Of a stretch of 13,589 nt of DNA, positions 6,886 through 13,589 are shown in pieces. Position numbers and translations under genes: made by a program. The notes below the pieces were generated by a model. The model did no database searches and had not been told where the DNA came from. It saw only the letters and a program-made list of their open reading frames with translations. The first letter of the stretch is position 1, and each line of letters begins with the position of its first letter. Source of the DNA: Clostridia bacterium (lineage in GTDB: Bacteria; Bacillota_A; Clostridia; Oscillospirales; CAG-272); NCBI GenBank assembly GCA_017632155.1, contig JAGBRZ010000091.1, forward strand, positions 1-13,589, read 5' to 3'.

Positions 6886-6915
6886 GAATACGCCCGAACA
6901 GGGCGTATTCTTTTT
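6886..6915 (+). terminator. Intrinsic terminator between response regulator and kinase
   Basis: A perfect 10-bp stem (GAATACGCCC at 6886-6895, GGGCGTATTC at 6901-6910) with a 5-base loop is followed immediately by TTTTT. It sits 10 bases past the regulator stop and 29 bases before the kinase ATG. No promoter is evident in the remaining gap. Confidence 0.88.
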
Positions 6916-6944
6916 AAAATTTAAATTGCGGAAAGGAGAAGGAG

Positions 6945-8435
6945 ATGTTTAAAAGTATTTACGTTAAATATATTGTGACCTTTATGGTAATAATAGGAAC
7001 AAGCCTTATCCTTCTTCTAGCCATCATCGGCACGCTTGTTGACGGATATTCCGAGTCGTCAAAGAATGATGCCGTGTCCGCCGCCGCAGGATCTCTCGGT
7101 CAGGGCATACAGCTGAAATTGCAAAAATTCGGATCAAGCGGCAGCTTTGCAACGTTTTGTAATTATTATGAAACCGAGATCGACGCGCAGATAGACACCG
7201 TCAAGGCAATGGCAAATTTCCCGGTAACGGTGTTTATTGCCGATAGCGAAGGTAACATACTTCTTGCACGCCCAGATGAAAACTGCGAGTACAAAAACGG
7301 AGCGCAGATCCCGCGTTCCCTGATGGATGAGATCAACAACGGTGTTGAACAATCCGTTCTCAATAATCTTGAGGGGATCTTTGATACTCCTCACGTTATC
7401 AGCGCAACTCCGATCTACCTCCGCAACAATTACGTCTGCGGAACAGTCATCGTTTGCTGCGATATGGATTCGATCAGCGATTTTGCAGAAGTTCTGATCA
7501 AAACGGTTGCAATCTCCAGCCTTTGGGTAATGCTCGCGGCATTGATCGCCATATTCTTCATAAGCGAAAGAATAATCAGCCCCCTGCGCGGAATGAGCCA
7601 GGCGGCAAAGAGCTTTGCAAAGGGAGAATTCAGCGTCCGAGTTCCCGTTGTCGGAAACGATGAGGTCGCGCAGCTTGCTTCTGCGTTCAATAATATGGCG
7701 CAAAACCTTGAATCTCTCGATGAAATGAGAAATAACTTTATGTCGAGCGTTTCGCACGATATGAGAACGCCTATGACAACCATTTCGGGCTTCATCGATT
7801 GCATCTTGAGCGGTGCAATCCCGCCCGAAAAGCACGAGTATTATCTCAAGATCATCCGCGATGAGGTGCTCCGTCTCTCGCGCCTTGTTGCAAGCCTTCT
7901 TGATATTTCAAGAATTCAGGCAGGCGACAGAAAATTCGTTATGGAACCCTTTGACATCTGCGAGATGGGACGTCAGGTCCTCATATCATTCGAGCAAAAG
8001 ATCGATAAAAAACGCCTCGAGGTCGAATTTATTTGCGACGAAGATAATATGTTCGTAACGGGCGACCACGATGCGATCTATCAGATATTCTATAACATTA
8101 CCGATAACGCCGTTAAATTTGCCAACGAAAGCGGACTCCTTCGCATCTCTCTTACCAAAGTGGAGAAGAGCAAGGTGAGGGTTGCCGTTTACAACGAAGG
8201 TGACGGAATTCCCTATGACGACCAGCCTTATATCTTTGAGAGATTCTACAAGAGCGACCGTAGCCGCGGTAAGGATAAGACCGGTGTCGGACTCGGTATG
8301 TTTATAGCAAAAACCATTATTGAAGCACACAAAGAGGTTATTGCCCTTGAGAGTGAGCCCGGTAAGTACTGTGAATTCTATTTCACTCTGCCAATAACTC
8401 CCGAGGATAAAAAGCCTCAAAAGTCCCGCGAATGA
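6945..8435 (+). CDS. Membrane-bound sensor histidine kinase (HAMP, HisKA, HATPase)
   Basis: This 496-residue kinase is the partner of the upstream regulator. Membrane helices at about 9-32 and 186-207 flank an extracytoplasmic sensor of about 150 residues. That sensor looks like a single Cache/PAS-type fold (VTVFIADSEGNILLARP at about 94-110). A HAMP linker follows at about 208-262 (ISPLRGMSQAAKSFAKGEF). The phosphoacceptor is H271 in SSVSHDMRTPM. The ATPase domain has an N-box with N384 and N388 (NITDNAVKF), a G1 motif NEGDGI (417-422), FERFYKSD, and a G2 motif GVGLGMF (447-453). All are intact. AGGAG six bases before ATG 6945 sets the start. An intrinsic terminator upstream implies reduced or readthrough-dependent expression. 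HtrA begins nine bases after its stop, suggesting one transcript and a protein-quality or envelope-stress signal. Confidence 0.95.
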   Translation: MFKSIYVKYIVTFMVIIGTSLILLLAIIGTLVDGYSESSKNDAVSAAAGSLGQGIQLKLQKFGSSGSFATFCNYYETEIDAQIDTVKAMANFPVTVFIADSEGNILLARPDENCEYKNGAQIPRSLMDEINNGVEQSVLNNLEGIFDTPHVISATPIYLRNNYVCGTVIVCCDMDSISDFAEVLIKTVAISSLWVMLAALIAIFFISERIISPLRGMSQAAKSFAKGEFSVRVPVVGNDEVAQLASAFNNMAQNLESLDEMRNNFMSSVSHDMRTPMTTISGFIDCILSGAIPPEKHEYYLKIIRDEVLRLSRLVASLLDISRIQAGDRKFVMEPFDICEMGRQVLISFEQKIDKKRLEVEFICDEDNMFVTGDHDAIYQIFYNITDNAVKFANESGLLRISLTKVEKSKVRVAVYNEGDGIPYDDQPYIFERFYKSDRSRGKDKTGVGLGMFIAKTIIEAHKEVIALESEPGKYCEFYFTLPITPEDKKPQKSRE

Positions 8436-8444
8436 GGAAAATTA

Positions 8445-9737
8445 ATGAACGAACACGATGAAAAAATTATCGGTGAAGAAGTGACCGAACCCAAGGAAGA
8501 AGCGACGGTTGAATCTTCAGGTGAAGCACTTTCTGAAACCAATAGCGAACAAAATACAGAATCTGCCCCCGCGACGGAGATCACTCCCGCCCCTCTCACA
8601 GAGGTTAAGGAATATTGGAACTTTTCCGAGCAAGTAAAAGCGGATAAAGCGGTACAGAAGAAAAAGGGCAGACGAGGTGCACTCGTCTATGCAATAATTA
8701 TGACATGCCTTTTCGCCGTTTGCTTTGCGCTCCTTGCTGTGCTTCTTATCACGGGATTCGGTACGGATAAAAACGTTGTGCAAGTGCCTACCAACGGCGC
8801 ATCTCTTGCAGATCTTGTTGACAGCGTTATAGATTCCGTAGTCACAGTTGTTGTCGCAAAAGACGGCGGCACGGGATTTGGCAGCGGATTTGTTTATACC
8901 GATGACGGTTATATAATCACGAATTACCACGTTATCGACAAAGCAAAGAGCATCAAGGTTATGTGCACAGACGGCAGAGAGCTGCCCGCGGAGCTGATCG
9001 ACGGCGATGAGCTTTCCGACGTTGCGGTCATCCTCGTCAGAAATCTTGGTCTATCACCTCTCGCAATAGGTGATTCCGATGCACTTCGCGTTGGCGAGGA
9101 TGTCATAGCTATCGGTACTCCCGTTGATACCGACTATGCGGGCACCGTCACAAAGGGTATCGTTTCCGGAACAAAGAGAACGGTTCGCGTTTACGAGTCT
9201 TCGGGTCTGCTTGAAAAGACTATGGAAATGATCCAAACCGATACCACCCTCAACCACGGTAACTCGGGCGGCCCACTTCTCAATATGCGCGGCGAGGTCG
9301 TCGGAATCAATACAATGAAGTATTACGCCTCCGATGCGGGCGATACGCTTTATTTCTCGATCCAAATCAACGATGCGGTTGCCATTGCCGACGATATAAT
9401 AGAAGACGGTAAGTATTCGGGCAATAAGGGCAGCGCCACCCAGGGCGTACAGCTCGGAATTCAGGGCGGCACGGTCTATAAAGGCGTCGAAACTCAGGTC
9501 GCTGTAGGCGTGGTTATTACCCCCGAGGTTGACGGAGTATATATTTCGGCTGTCAATGAAGGCTACCCCGCACACGGTAAGATCGAAGCGGGAGATATAA
9601 TCGTTTCCTTTGGCGGCGTAAAGACCGAAACGATCGAAGAACTCCGCGCCGAGCTCTTCAAGCACAAGGTCGGTGATACCGTTACCGTTGAAGTTTGGAG
9701 AAGCGGCAAGATGATTTCCGTTGACGTTACTTTATAA
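8445..9737 (+). CDS. HtrA/DegP-like membrane-anchored serine protease with one PDZ domain
   Basis: This 430-residue protease degrades or handles misfolded envelope proteins. Residues 1-75 are an acidic, Glu/Thr/Pro-rich, probably disordered cytoplasmic tail ending in a basic KKKGRR stop. A single helix follows at about 79-104. The trypsin-like domain (about 115-325) shows the full triad: H162 in IITNYHVID, D192 in LSDVAVI, and S274 in NHGNSGGPLLN. A C-terminal PDZ domain spans about 335-430, with GVYISAVNEGYPAHGKIEAGDIIVSF as its core. The ribosome binding site GAGGA overlaps the kinase stop, nine bases before ATG 8445. The gene order resembles secretion-stress systems in which a two-component pair controls an HtrA protease (CssRS in Bacillus); that parallel is inference. 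A bidirectional terminator follows. Confidence 0.94.
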   Translation: MNEHDEKIIGEEVTEPKEEATVESSGEALSETNSEQNTESAPATEITPAPLTEVKEYWNFSEQVKADKAVQKKKGRRGALVYAIIMTCLFAVCFALLAVLLITGFGTDKNVVQVPTNGASLADLVDSVIDSVVTVVVAKDGGTGFGSGFVYTDDGYIITNYHVIDKAKSIKVMCTDGRELPAELIDGDELSDVAVILVRNLGLSPLAIGDSDALRVGEDVIAIGTPVDTDYAGTVTKGIVSGTKRTVRVYESSGLLEKTMEMIQTDTTLNHGNSGGPLLNMRGEVVGINTMKYYASDAGDTLYFSIQINDAVAIADDIIEDGKYSGNKGSATQGVQLGIQGGTVYKGVETQVAVGVVITPEVDGVYISAVNEGYPAHGKIEAGDIIVSFGGVKTETIEELRAELFKHKVGDTVTVEVWRSGKMISVDVTL

Positions 9738-9743
9738 AATAAG

Positions 9744-9770
9744 ATCCGCAGAGCGTTTTGCTCTGCGGAT
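9744..9770. terminator. Bidirectional intrinsic terminator
   Basis: A perfect 11-bp stem (ATCCGCAGAGC at 9744-9754, GCTCTGCGGAT at 9760-9770) has a 5-base loop. The minus-strand tail CTTATTTTAT is the better U-run, serving the MutS-like gene. The plus tail TATCTTTATC is weaker but serves htrA. Confidence 0.85.
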
Positions 9771-9775
9771 TATCT

Positions 9776-11377
9776 TTATCTGTTGATCTTTTTCATAATC
9801 GACTCATGCGAGAGTCCGTATTTGTTTGCGATGTCGCGGGCGTAACTCTTGCCGTCGGGCTTTGCGCGGTAGATCTTGAAGGAACGCTTGCCTTCGTCAA
9901 TTCCCGCAACGAGCGTATCAATAGGCGCACCGCCTTCAGCCGCGCATTTTTCATTGATGTCATCAAGCATTGCGGCAAGCTCGTGAAGGTGGGTGGAGAA
10001 GAGAGTACGGCACTTTACTGCCGAGAATCCCGTAAGTATCTCCGCGGCGATGTAGGATGCCTCGTAAGAGCCCGTAGAGGAAAGCGACTCGTCAAGCAGA
10101 ACGAGCGAATGGGATGTCACGCAGTCGAAAATTTCGCCAAGACGTGCACATTCCTCGCCAAGTCTACCCTTGTCGATCGTGTCATCAGCGCCGGTGGGGA
10201 AGTGGGTGTAGATCGCGTCAACCGGCGAGATGGTTGCACTTTTCGCAGGCACGAAAAGTCCAAGCTGCATCATTACCTGAGACATACCGAGCGCGCAGGT
10301 GATGACCGATTTACCGCCTCGGTTGGGACCCGAGAGAATGTATATCGTCGCTTTCTCATCGAATATAAGGTCATTGGTAACGATCTCATCGTCGATCTTG
10401 AGCGCGACTGCGGGGTTGTAAAGTCCGATGGCTCTGAAAGCTCTGTCATCCGCTGGAGCAAGCACGGGAACGCAAAGGTCGCATCCCTTTTCGCGCAGAC
10501 GGCTCATAAGGCGAGTACCCTTGATGAGGAATTCGATCTCGGGCATCAGGTTGAGCAGAAAGTCGGTGTTCTCAAGAACGTACTGCTGTACGATCTTCTT
10601 CCAAGAGCGGAGCGAGGACTTATAAACCTCGTTGATAGCGGTGTTGAAAGCAAGCGAAAGCGCGGTCTTCTGGCTTTCCGACTGCTTCTTGCCAAAGGGA
10701 ACAAGATTTGCAATGCAAGTGTATTCATCGTCTTTGAAATTGAGACGAAGGATCTTTTCAAGCACCTCTCCCGAGCGGAAGGATTCCGAATTGATCGAAA
10801 GTACGCCCGCAGAGGAGGGGCGGAGCTGTGCGTCAAGGTTACCGCCCATCGTCACGCTCTTGATCTCGCGTACACGCTTTGTGAGCTCGCAGAGCTTCTC
10901 GTTGAGCTGTGCGTAGTAATCGCTCTCGGCAAGCTCGCTGATGCGGTCACAGAGCGTTCTGAAAGCCTGTCCCTTGAGGTTGCCCTTGACGGCGTTGAGT
11001 CCGTCGTCAAGCGTGTCGATGCAGGAAATATAAAGCTCAATTTCGGTTATGCTCGAAAGATAATCGTTGGGGTCTCCGCTATCAGCCTCAAGACGGCGAA
11101 GCTCCATAATATCCGAAAGGATGGGGAGCAGATCGTTGAGAGTACGGATAAGCTCGGGGTTGTCAAGCATATCGCCAAATGTCTCGCGGCGGTAATTGAT
11201 GACCGCTTCGTCGGATGTAAAGAATTCGGAAAGAGAGCCGTTTTTCAGATCAAAGATCTGCGAAAAGCCCATTTCGTCAAGAGTGAAATCCGAAATATTG
11301 GGGCGCACGCCCTCCGACATATGTCGGCTGATGCTTTCGGCACTCGGATAAAGCAAAGAAAAATTAGTAAGATCCAA
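9776..11377 (-). CDS. Short MutS-related ATPase (no mismatch-recognition domain)
   Basis: This 533-residue protein keeps the core of the MutS superfamily but not its N-terminal DNA-reading domain. Residues 30-300 are mostly helical and resemble the MutS lever/core. The ATPase part has Walker A GPNRGGKS (350-357, where canonical MutS has GPNMGGKS) and the signature-like stretch GADDTIDKGRLGEECARL (396-413). Walker B is LVLLDES (425-431) and the switch histidines lie in STHLHEL (461-467). A terminal helix with a helix-turn-helix look (ARDIANKYGLSHESIMKKI) matches the dimer tail of MutS. No Smr nuclease domain is present, so it is neither MutS1 nor MutS2. The start is TTG 11377 with AAAGGA ten bases upstream and a promoter just beyond; ATG 11320 is the alternative. 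The DNA substrate and role are unknown. Confidence 0.85.
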   Translation of the reverse strand: MDLTNFSLLYPSAESISRHMSEGVRPNISDFTLDEMGFSQIFDLKNGSLSEFFTSDEAVINYRRETFGDMLDNPELIRTLNDLLPILSDIMELRRLEADSGDPNDYLSSITEIELYISCIDTLDDGLNAVKGNLKGQAFRTLCDRISELAESDYYAQLNEKLCELTKRVREIKSVTMGGNLDAQLRPSSAGVLSINSESFRSGEVLEKILRLNFKDDEYTCIANLVPFGKKQSESQKTALSLAFNTAINEVYKSSLRSWKKIVQQYVLENTDFLLNLMPEIEFLIKGTRLMSRLREKGCDLCVPVLAPADDRAFRAIGLYNPAVALKIDDEIVTNDLIFDEKATIYILSGPNRGGKSVITCALGMSQVMMQLGLFVPAKSATISPVDAIYTHFPTGADDTIDKGRLGEECARLGEIFDCVTSHSLVLLDESLSSTGSYEASYIAAEILTGFSAVKCRTLFSTHLHELAAMLDDINEKCAAEGGAPIDTLVAGIDEGKRSFKIYRAKPDGKSYARDIANKYGLSHESIMKKINR

Positions 11378-11415
11378 AACTGATTATTCCTTTCTATCGG
11401 TTTGGTCAATAAAAT

Positions 11416-11424
11416 ATTATATCA
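11416..11424 (-). promoter_or_regulatory. Extended -10 promoter for the MutS-like gene
   Basis: On the minus strand, TGATATAAT (11424-11416) is a full extended -10. No good -35 lies at 16-18 bases. Predicted start is near 11409, about 32 bases before the TTG start. The recombinase gene upstream has no visible terminator, so some readthrough into this gene is also possible. Confidence 0.55.
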
Positions 11425-11458
11425 TATAAATTCCAAAAAATATATAAGAAAATGTAAA

Positions 11459-12535
11459 TTAGTTGCTGTTTTTGACGTTATCAAGCGTTCCGATGTGCAC
11501 GGTTTCTTCTTTTTCTTCCTTTTTGGGCTCTGCAGAAGTAAGACCCGCAAGCGGATTTTTTGCCATCGCAGCCTCAACTTCGCTGTTTGAAACGTGTGTA
11601 TATATCTGCGTGGTGTTGAGTTGCTCGTGACCGAGTATCTCTTTGAGCACACGCACGTCAACACCGCCCTTGGAATACATAAGCGTCGCCGCGGTATGAC
11701 GAAGCTTATGCACCGAAAGCCCACGGTTACCGAGCCCCGACGCATCGAGATATTTGTCCACCATTTTTTGCACCATTCGCACATCTATGCGCTTTCCGAG
11801 GCGGGAGAGAAAAAGTGCGTTTTCGTTTTCTGTCGCCACCTTTTGCTCTTCGCGCATAGGAATATATTCTTCAAGCGCAGCGCGGCAGGCATCGTTAAAG
11901 TAGAGAATTCGCTCCTTGTTGCCTTTACCGAGAATACGCACCGAGCGCAGAAATCTGTCAACGTCGTTAAGACTTATCCCGACAAGCTCGGAAAGACGCA
12001 TACCGCAGTTGAGAAAGAGTGTGACTATGCACCAGTTGCGTATGCGGATAAAATCGGTCTGCGATGTGTCTCCTTTTACTGTTTCGATGAAGTATACTGC
12101 TTCTTCATATGTCATATGTTTGGGCAAACTTTTAGGCTTCTTTGGTCCGTCGACTTTCTCTGCCGGATTGTTTTCTATAAGCATTCTTGTTTTGCAGTAA
12201 TACTTGAACAAAGCGCGAATCGCGCAAAGCTTGCGTGCTCTGACGTTTTGTTTGTTACCTCTGATCATATCACAGAAAGACAGATAGTTATAAATTTCCA
12301 TAACCTCAACAGATCTGAGAAAAGACAAGTCGACTTGATTAATAGAAATTTTGGCGAATTCTTCGGAATTGGGATCTATGCCGGATCTGTCGGCTATAAG
12401 AAATTGGCAAAAAGCGCGTATATCACGCATATATTCATTCACGGTCGAGCGTGAACACCCTGCTATTGTCAGTTTATAATTAGCAAAGTCGCGCAGTATC
12501 GGAGAGTAATCTTTGGGATCGTATTCTGTACTCAT
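11459..12535 (-). CDS. XerC/XerD-like tyrosine recombinase
   Basis: This 358-residue site-specific recombinase has a complete active site. An N-terminal SAM-like core-binding domain (about 10-115) is followed by the catalytic domain. That domain carries R180 (CGMRLSEL), K204 (GKGNKER), H276 and R279 (HKLRHTAAT), H303 (LGHEQLNTTQ) and the nucleophile Y312 (IYTHVS). The organisation and the ANxPLAGL-like end (AKNPLAGL) match the chromosomal XerC/D-like proteins common in Clostridia, which resolve chromosome dimers at dif or carry out related recombination. The C-terminal tail beyond 335 is an extra charged segment (EPKKEEKEE). AGGTG five bases before ATG 12535 supports the start. No phage, transposon or attachment-site structure surrounds it, so I do not read it as a mobile-element integrase. 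Whether it is the dif recombinase itself is not decidable here. Confidence 0.92.
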   Translation of the reverse strand: MSTEYDPKDYSPILRDFANYKLTIAGCSRSTVNEYMRDIRAFCQFLIADRSGIDPNSEEFAKISINQVDLSFLRSVEVMEIYNYLSFCDMIRGNKQNVRARKLCAIRALFKYYCKTRMLIENNPAEKVDGPKKPKSLPKHMTYEEAVYFIETVKGDTSQTDFIRIRNWCIVTLFLNCGMRLSELVGISLNDVDRFLRSVRILGKGNKERILYFNDACRAALEEYIPMREEQKVATENENALFLSRLGKRIDVRMVQKMVDKYLDASGLGNRGLSVHKLRHTAATLMYSKGGVDVRVLKEILGHEQLNTTQIYTHVSNSEVEAAMAKNPLAGLTSAEPKKEEKEETVHIGTLDNVKNSN

Positions 12536-12564
12536 TATATCACCTCGAAGAGATTATATATAAT

Positions 12565-12570
12565 ATTATA
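12565..12570 (-). promoter_or_regulatory. Tentative -10 element for the recombinase gene
   Basis: TATAAT on the minus strand (12570-12565) lies 29 bases above the recombinase ATG. A second TATAAT is at 12558-12553, and neither has a good -35 at standard spacing. The region is so AT-rich that this call is weak. Confidence 0.35.
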
Positions 12571-12622
12571 CAACATTTCGCAAGATTTTAGTGGATAAAA
12601 TGTAAATTTTCAGTTTTTTGTG

Positions 12623-12651
12623 TTGAATATTATTAGATAAAAGTATATAAT
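12623..12651 (+). promoter_or_regulatory. Promoter for the 12717 membrane protein gene
   Basis: TTGAAT (12623-12628), a 17-base spacer and TATAAT (12646-12651) form a good promoter. Predicted start is near 12658. The -10 lies in a near-palindrome (12643-12657). Confidence 0.65.
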
Positions 12652-12703
12652 TTATACGCTTGCGTTCGAGCAAGTACAAAAATCGCATTTTAATAACTAT
12701 CAC

Positions 12704-12708
12704 GGAGG
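12704..12708 (+). promoter_or_regulatory. Ribosome binding site that sets the GTG start at 12717
   Basis: GGAGG lies eight bases before GTG 12717. The in-frame TTG at 12660 coincides with the predicted transcript start. The ATG at 12729 is 20 bases from the motif. GTG 12717 is therefore preferred. Confidence 0.7.
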
Positions 12709-12716
12709 AATATACA

Positions 12717-13325
12717 GTGCGTGAATTTATGCAAAAACACTCATACAACGCAGTTCGTCTGTTTATAGATCAGATCGCAATATCGATCTTCGGCCTTGTT
12801 CTTGCAATTGCTTGCGGAAGAGTGGAAAACGATACTCTCAAAATAATTACAAGTGTCGGAGCCATTGTTTTTTATCTCTTTTTGATCTATGCGGCAATGT
12901 GGGAGGTTGGCTCGAAGGATAAATTCGGTATCGATAACGGAACGAAACAATCTCGTCCGCTCACGGGGCTTTTTGTGGCTTTGCTTGCAAACAGCTTCAA
13001 TTTGCTTCTTGCGCTGATCATCCTTGGCTGCAGCTTCGCATCCGAAGGTTCTGCGCTTAGCACACTCGGCGCTCTTGCGAAAGTTATCGCACTATTTATC
13101 GAAGGTATGTATACCGGTCTGCTTTCACTTGATATTGACGGTGTTGCGCTCAACAACCATTGGCTGTCCTACTTTGTTATAACCGTCCCCGCGCTTGTGA
13201 CTTCCGCGCTTGCATATTGGTGCGGCACAAAGGGATATCATTTCTCGAAGATCCTCATCCCCGAGAATCCCGAGGAAGCAGAAATTAAGAGAGAAAAGAA
13301 AAAGGCAAGGAAGAAACAAAAATGA
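12717..13325 (+). CDS. Five-helix membrane protein of unknown function
   Basis: I do not recognise this 202-residue protein. Hydrophobic segments at about 13-33, 42-62, 85-105, 117-137 and 149-169 suggest five membrane helices. The C-terminal tail (about 183-202) is highly charged and ends in a Lys/Arg run (KREKKKARKKQK), which should lie in the cytoplasm. No enzymatic motif was seen. The start is GTG, chosen from the GGAGG eight bases upstream; the upstream TTG and downstream ATG are poorer. Its stop overlaps the ATG of the HAD phosphatase gene by four bases (ATGA), so the two are probably co-translated. It is divergent from the recombinase gene and has its own promoter. Confidence 0.75.
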   Translation: MREFMQKHSYNAVRLFIDQIAISIFGLVLAIACGRVENDTLKIITSVGAIVFYLFLIYAAMWEVGSKDKFGIDNGTKQSRPLTGLFVALLANSFNLLLALIILGCSFASEGSALSTLGALAKVIALFIEGMYTGLLSLDIDGVALNNHWLSYFVITVPALVTSALAYWCGTKGYHFSKILIPENPEEAEIKREKKKARKKQK

Positions 13326-13589
13326 ATTACAAACATCTCATTTACGATTTTGACGGAACTCTTTCAAATACTTACCCCTGCTTTGCGGAAACCGTGATCC
13401 AAATGCTCAAAAGCCGCGGCCTTCCCGCAGATTACAAAACCGTTTATGATAATCTCAAGGTGTCCGTCGGCCACGCTCTCCAGCACGCCGATTTCACCGA
13501 AGATTATTCGGTGCTCAGAAAGGAATTCCACGTCGTTCACGACGAGCTTGCACTTAAGATACAGAAGCCTTATCCCGAGGCAGAAGAGA
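13322..13589 (+). CDS. HAD-superfamily phosphatase, N-terminal part (3' end outside window)
   Basis: The first 89 codons of a cytoplasmic hydrolase are visible, and the frame is open to the window edge. The HAD motif I appears at residues 9-13 as DFDGT (in YDFDGTLSNTYP), giving the Asp nucleophile and the second Asp that acts as acid/base. The sequence after it (residues 15-89) is helical, as expected for a C1 cap of the phosphoglycolate phosphatase or beta-phosphoglucomutase type. Motifs II to IV lie outside the window. The ATG overlaps the stop of the preceding membrane protein (ATGA) and relies on coupled translation, since only AAGGAAGAAACAAA-like purine sequence precedes it. The substrate cannot be told from this fragment. 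Confidence 0.88.
   Translation, partial: MNYKHLIYDFDGTLSNTYPCFAETVIQMLKSRGLPADYKTVYDNLKVSVGHALQHADFTEDYSVLRKEFHVVHDELALKIQKPYPEAEE

Noticed and set aside
9758..11383. A 541-codon plus-strand open frame lying opposite the MutS-like gene
   Set aside because: Its translation has no recognisable domain, while the minus strand encodes clear MutS motifs over the same span. It also begins inside the terminator hairpin and has no ribosome binding site. It is a shadow of codon bias.
11594..12454. A 286-codon plus-strand frame opposite the recombinase
   Set aside because: It is antisense to a gene with all recombinase catalytic residues intact, and its own translation shows no domain.
11459..12535. 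Tyrosine recombinase as a marker of a phage or integrative element
   Set aside because: No excisionase, phage gene, tRNA attachment site or flanking direct repeats are visible, and the neighbours are chromosomal. The sequence looks like a Clostridia XerC/D-type protein.
12553..12585. Possible dif site beside the recombinase
   Set aside because: The AT-rich stretch resembles the right arm and centre of a Firmicutes dif only loosely, and no left arm matches. Low-complexity AT sequence explains it.

Overview
The window looks like a chromosomal segment from a Gram-positive bacterium of the Clostridia/Firmicutes type. I infer this from gene content and control signals, not from a search. The signs are near-consensus sigma-A promoters, strong GGAGG-type ribosome binding sites, a DUF1700/DUF4097-like pair, a response regulator/kinase/HtrA cluster, and a XerC/D-like recombinase of the Clostridia style. 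Base composition is moderate, with AT-rich intergenic gaps. Genes are densely packed on both strands. No gap without a gene exceeds 300 bases; the largest are about 234 bases (5949-6182) and about 181 bases (12536-12716). I saw no tRNA, rRNA, CRISPR array, insertion sequence or phage structural gene.

Layout. The window opens with the 3' end of an elongation factor G gene (1-366), a hairpin, and a small five-helix membrane protein of unknown function (426-905). That gene abuts, tail to tail with no spacer, a minus-strand tRNA-modification pair: trmB (m7G46 methyltransferase) then truB (pseudouridine-55 synthase). A promoter inside the trmB leader drives a plus-strand pair: a DUF1700/HAAS-like membrane protein with a long acidic linker, then a DUF4097-like surface protein overlapping it by 4 bases. 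A bidirectional terminator (4820-4846) separates this pair from minus-strand ychF.

Divergent from ychF is an apparent envelope-stress unit: an OmpR-type response regulator (6183-6875), a sensor kinase (6945-8435) and a membrane-anchored HtrA serine protease (8445-9737). A strong intrinsic terminator lies between regulator and kinase, so kinase and protease should be made at a lower level than the regulator or depend on readthrough. The regulator leader also holds a 7-bp inverted repeat and a possible 17-codon leader peptide whose stop codon overlaps the regulator's ribosome binding site.

A second bidirectional terminator (9744-9770) separates HtrA from two minus-strand genes. One encodes a short MutS-related ATPase lacking the mismatch-recognition domain (9776-11377); the other is a catalytically complete XerC/D-like tyrosine recombinase (11459-12535). 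Divergent from the recombinase are a five-helix membrane protein (12717-13325) and, overlapping it by 4 bases, the start of a HAD-family phosphatase gene that runs off the window end.

Most of the window is ordinary housekeeping sequence. The parts most worth a second look are the attenuated regulator/kinase/HtrA unit with its structured leader, the non-canonical MutS-like ATPase, the DUF1700/DUF4097-like pair without a visible PadR regulator, and the face-to-face promoters at trmB. I found no clear new defence or mobile system.
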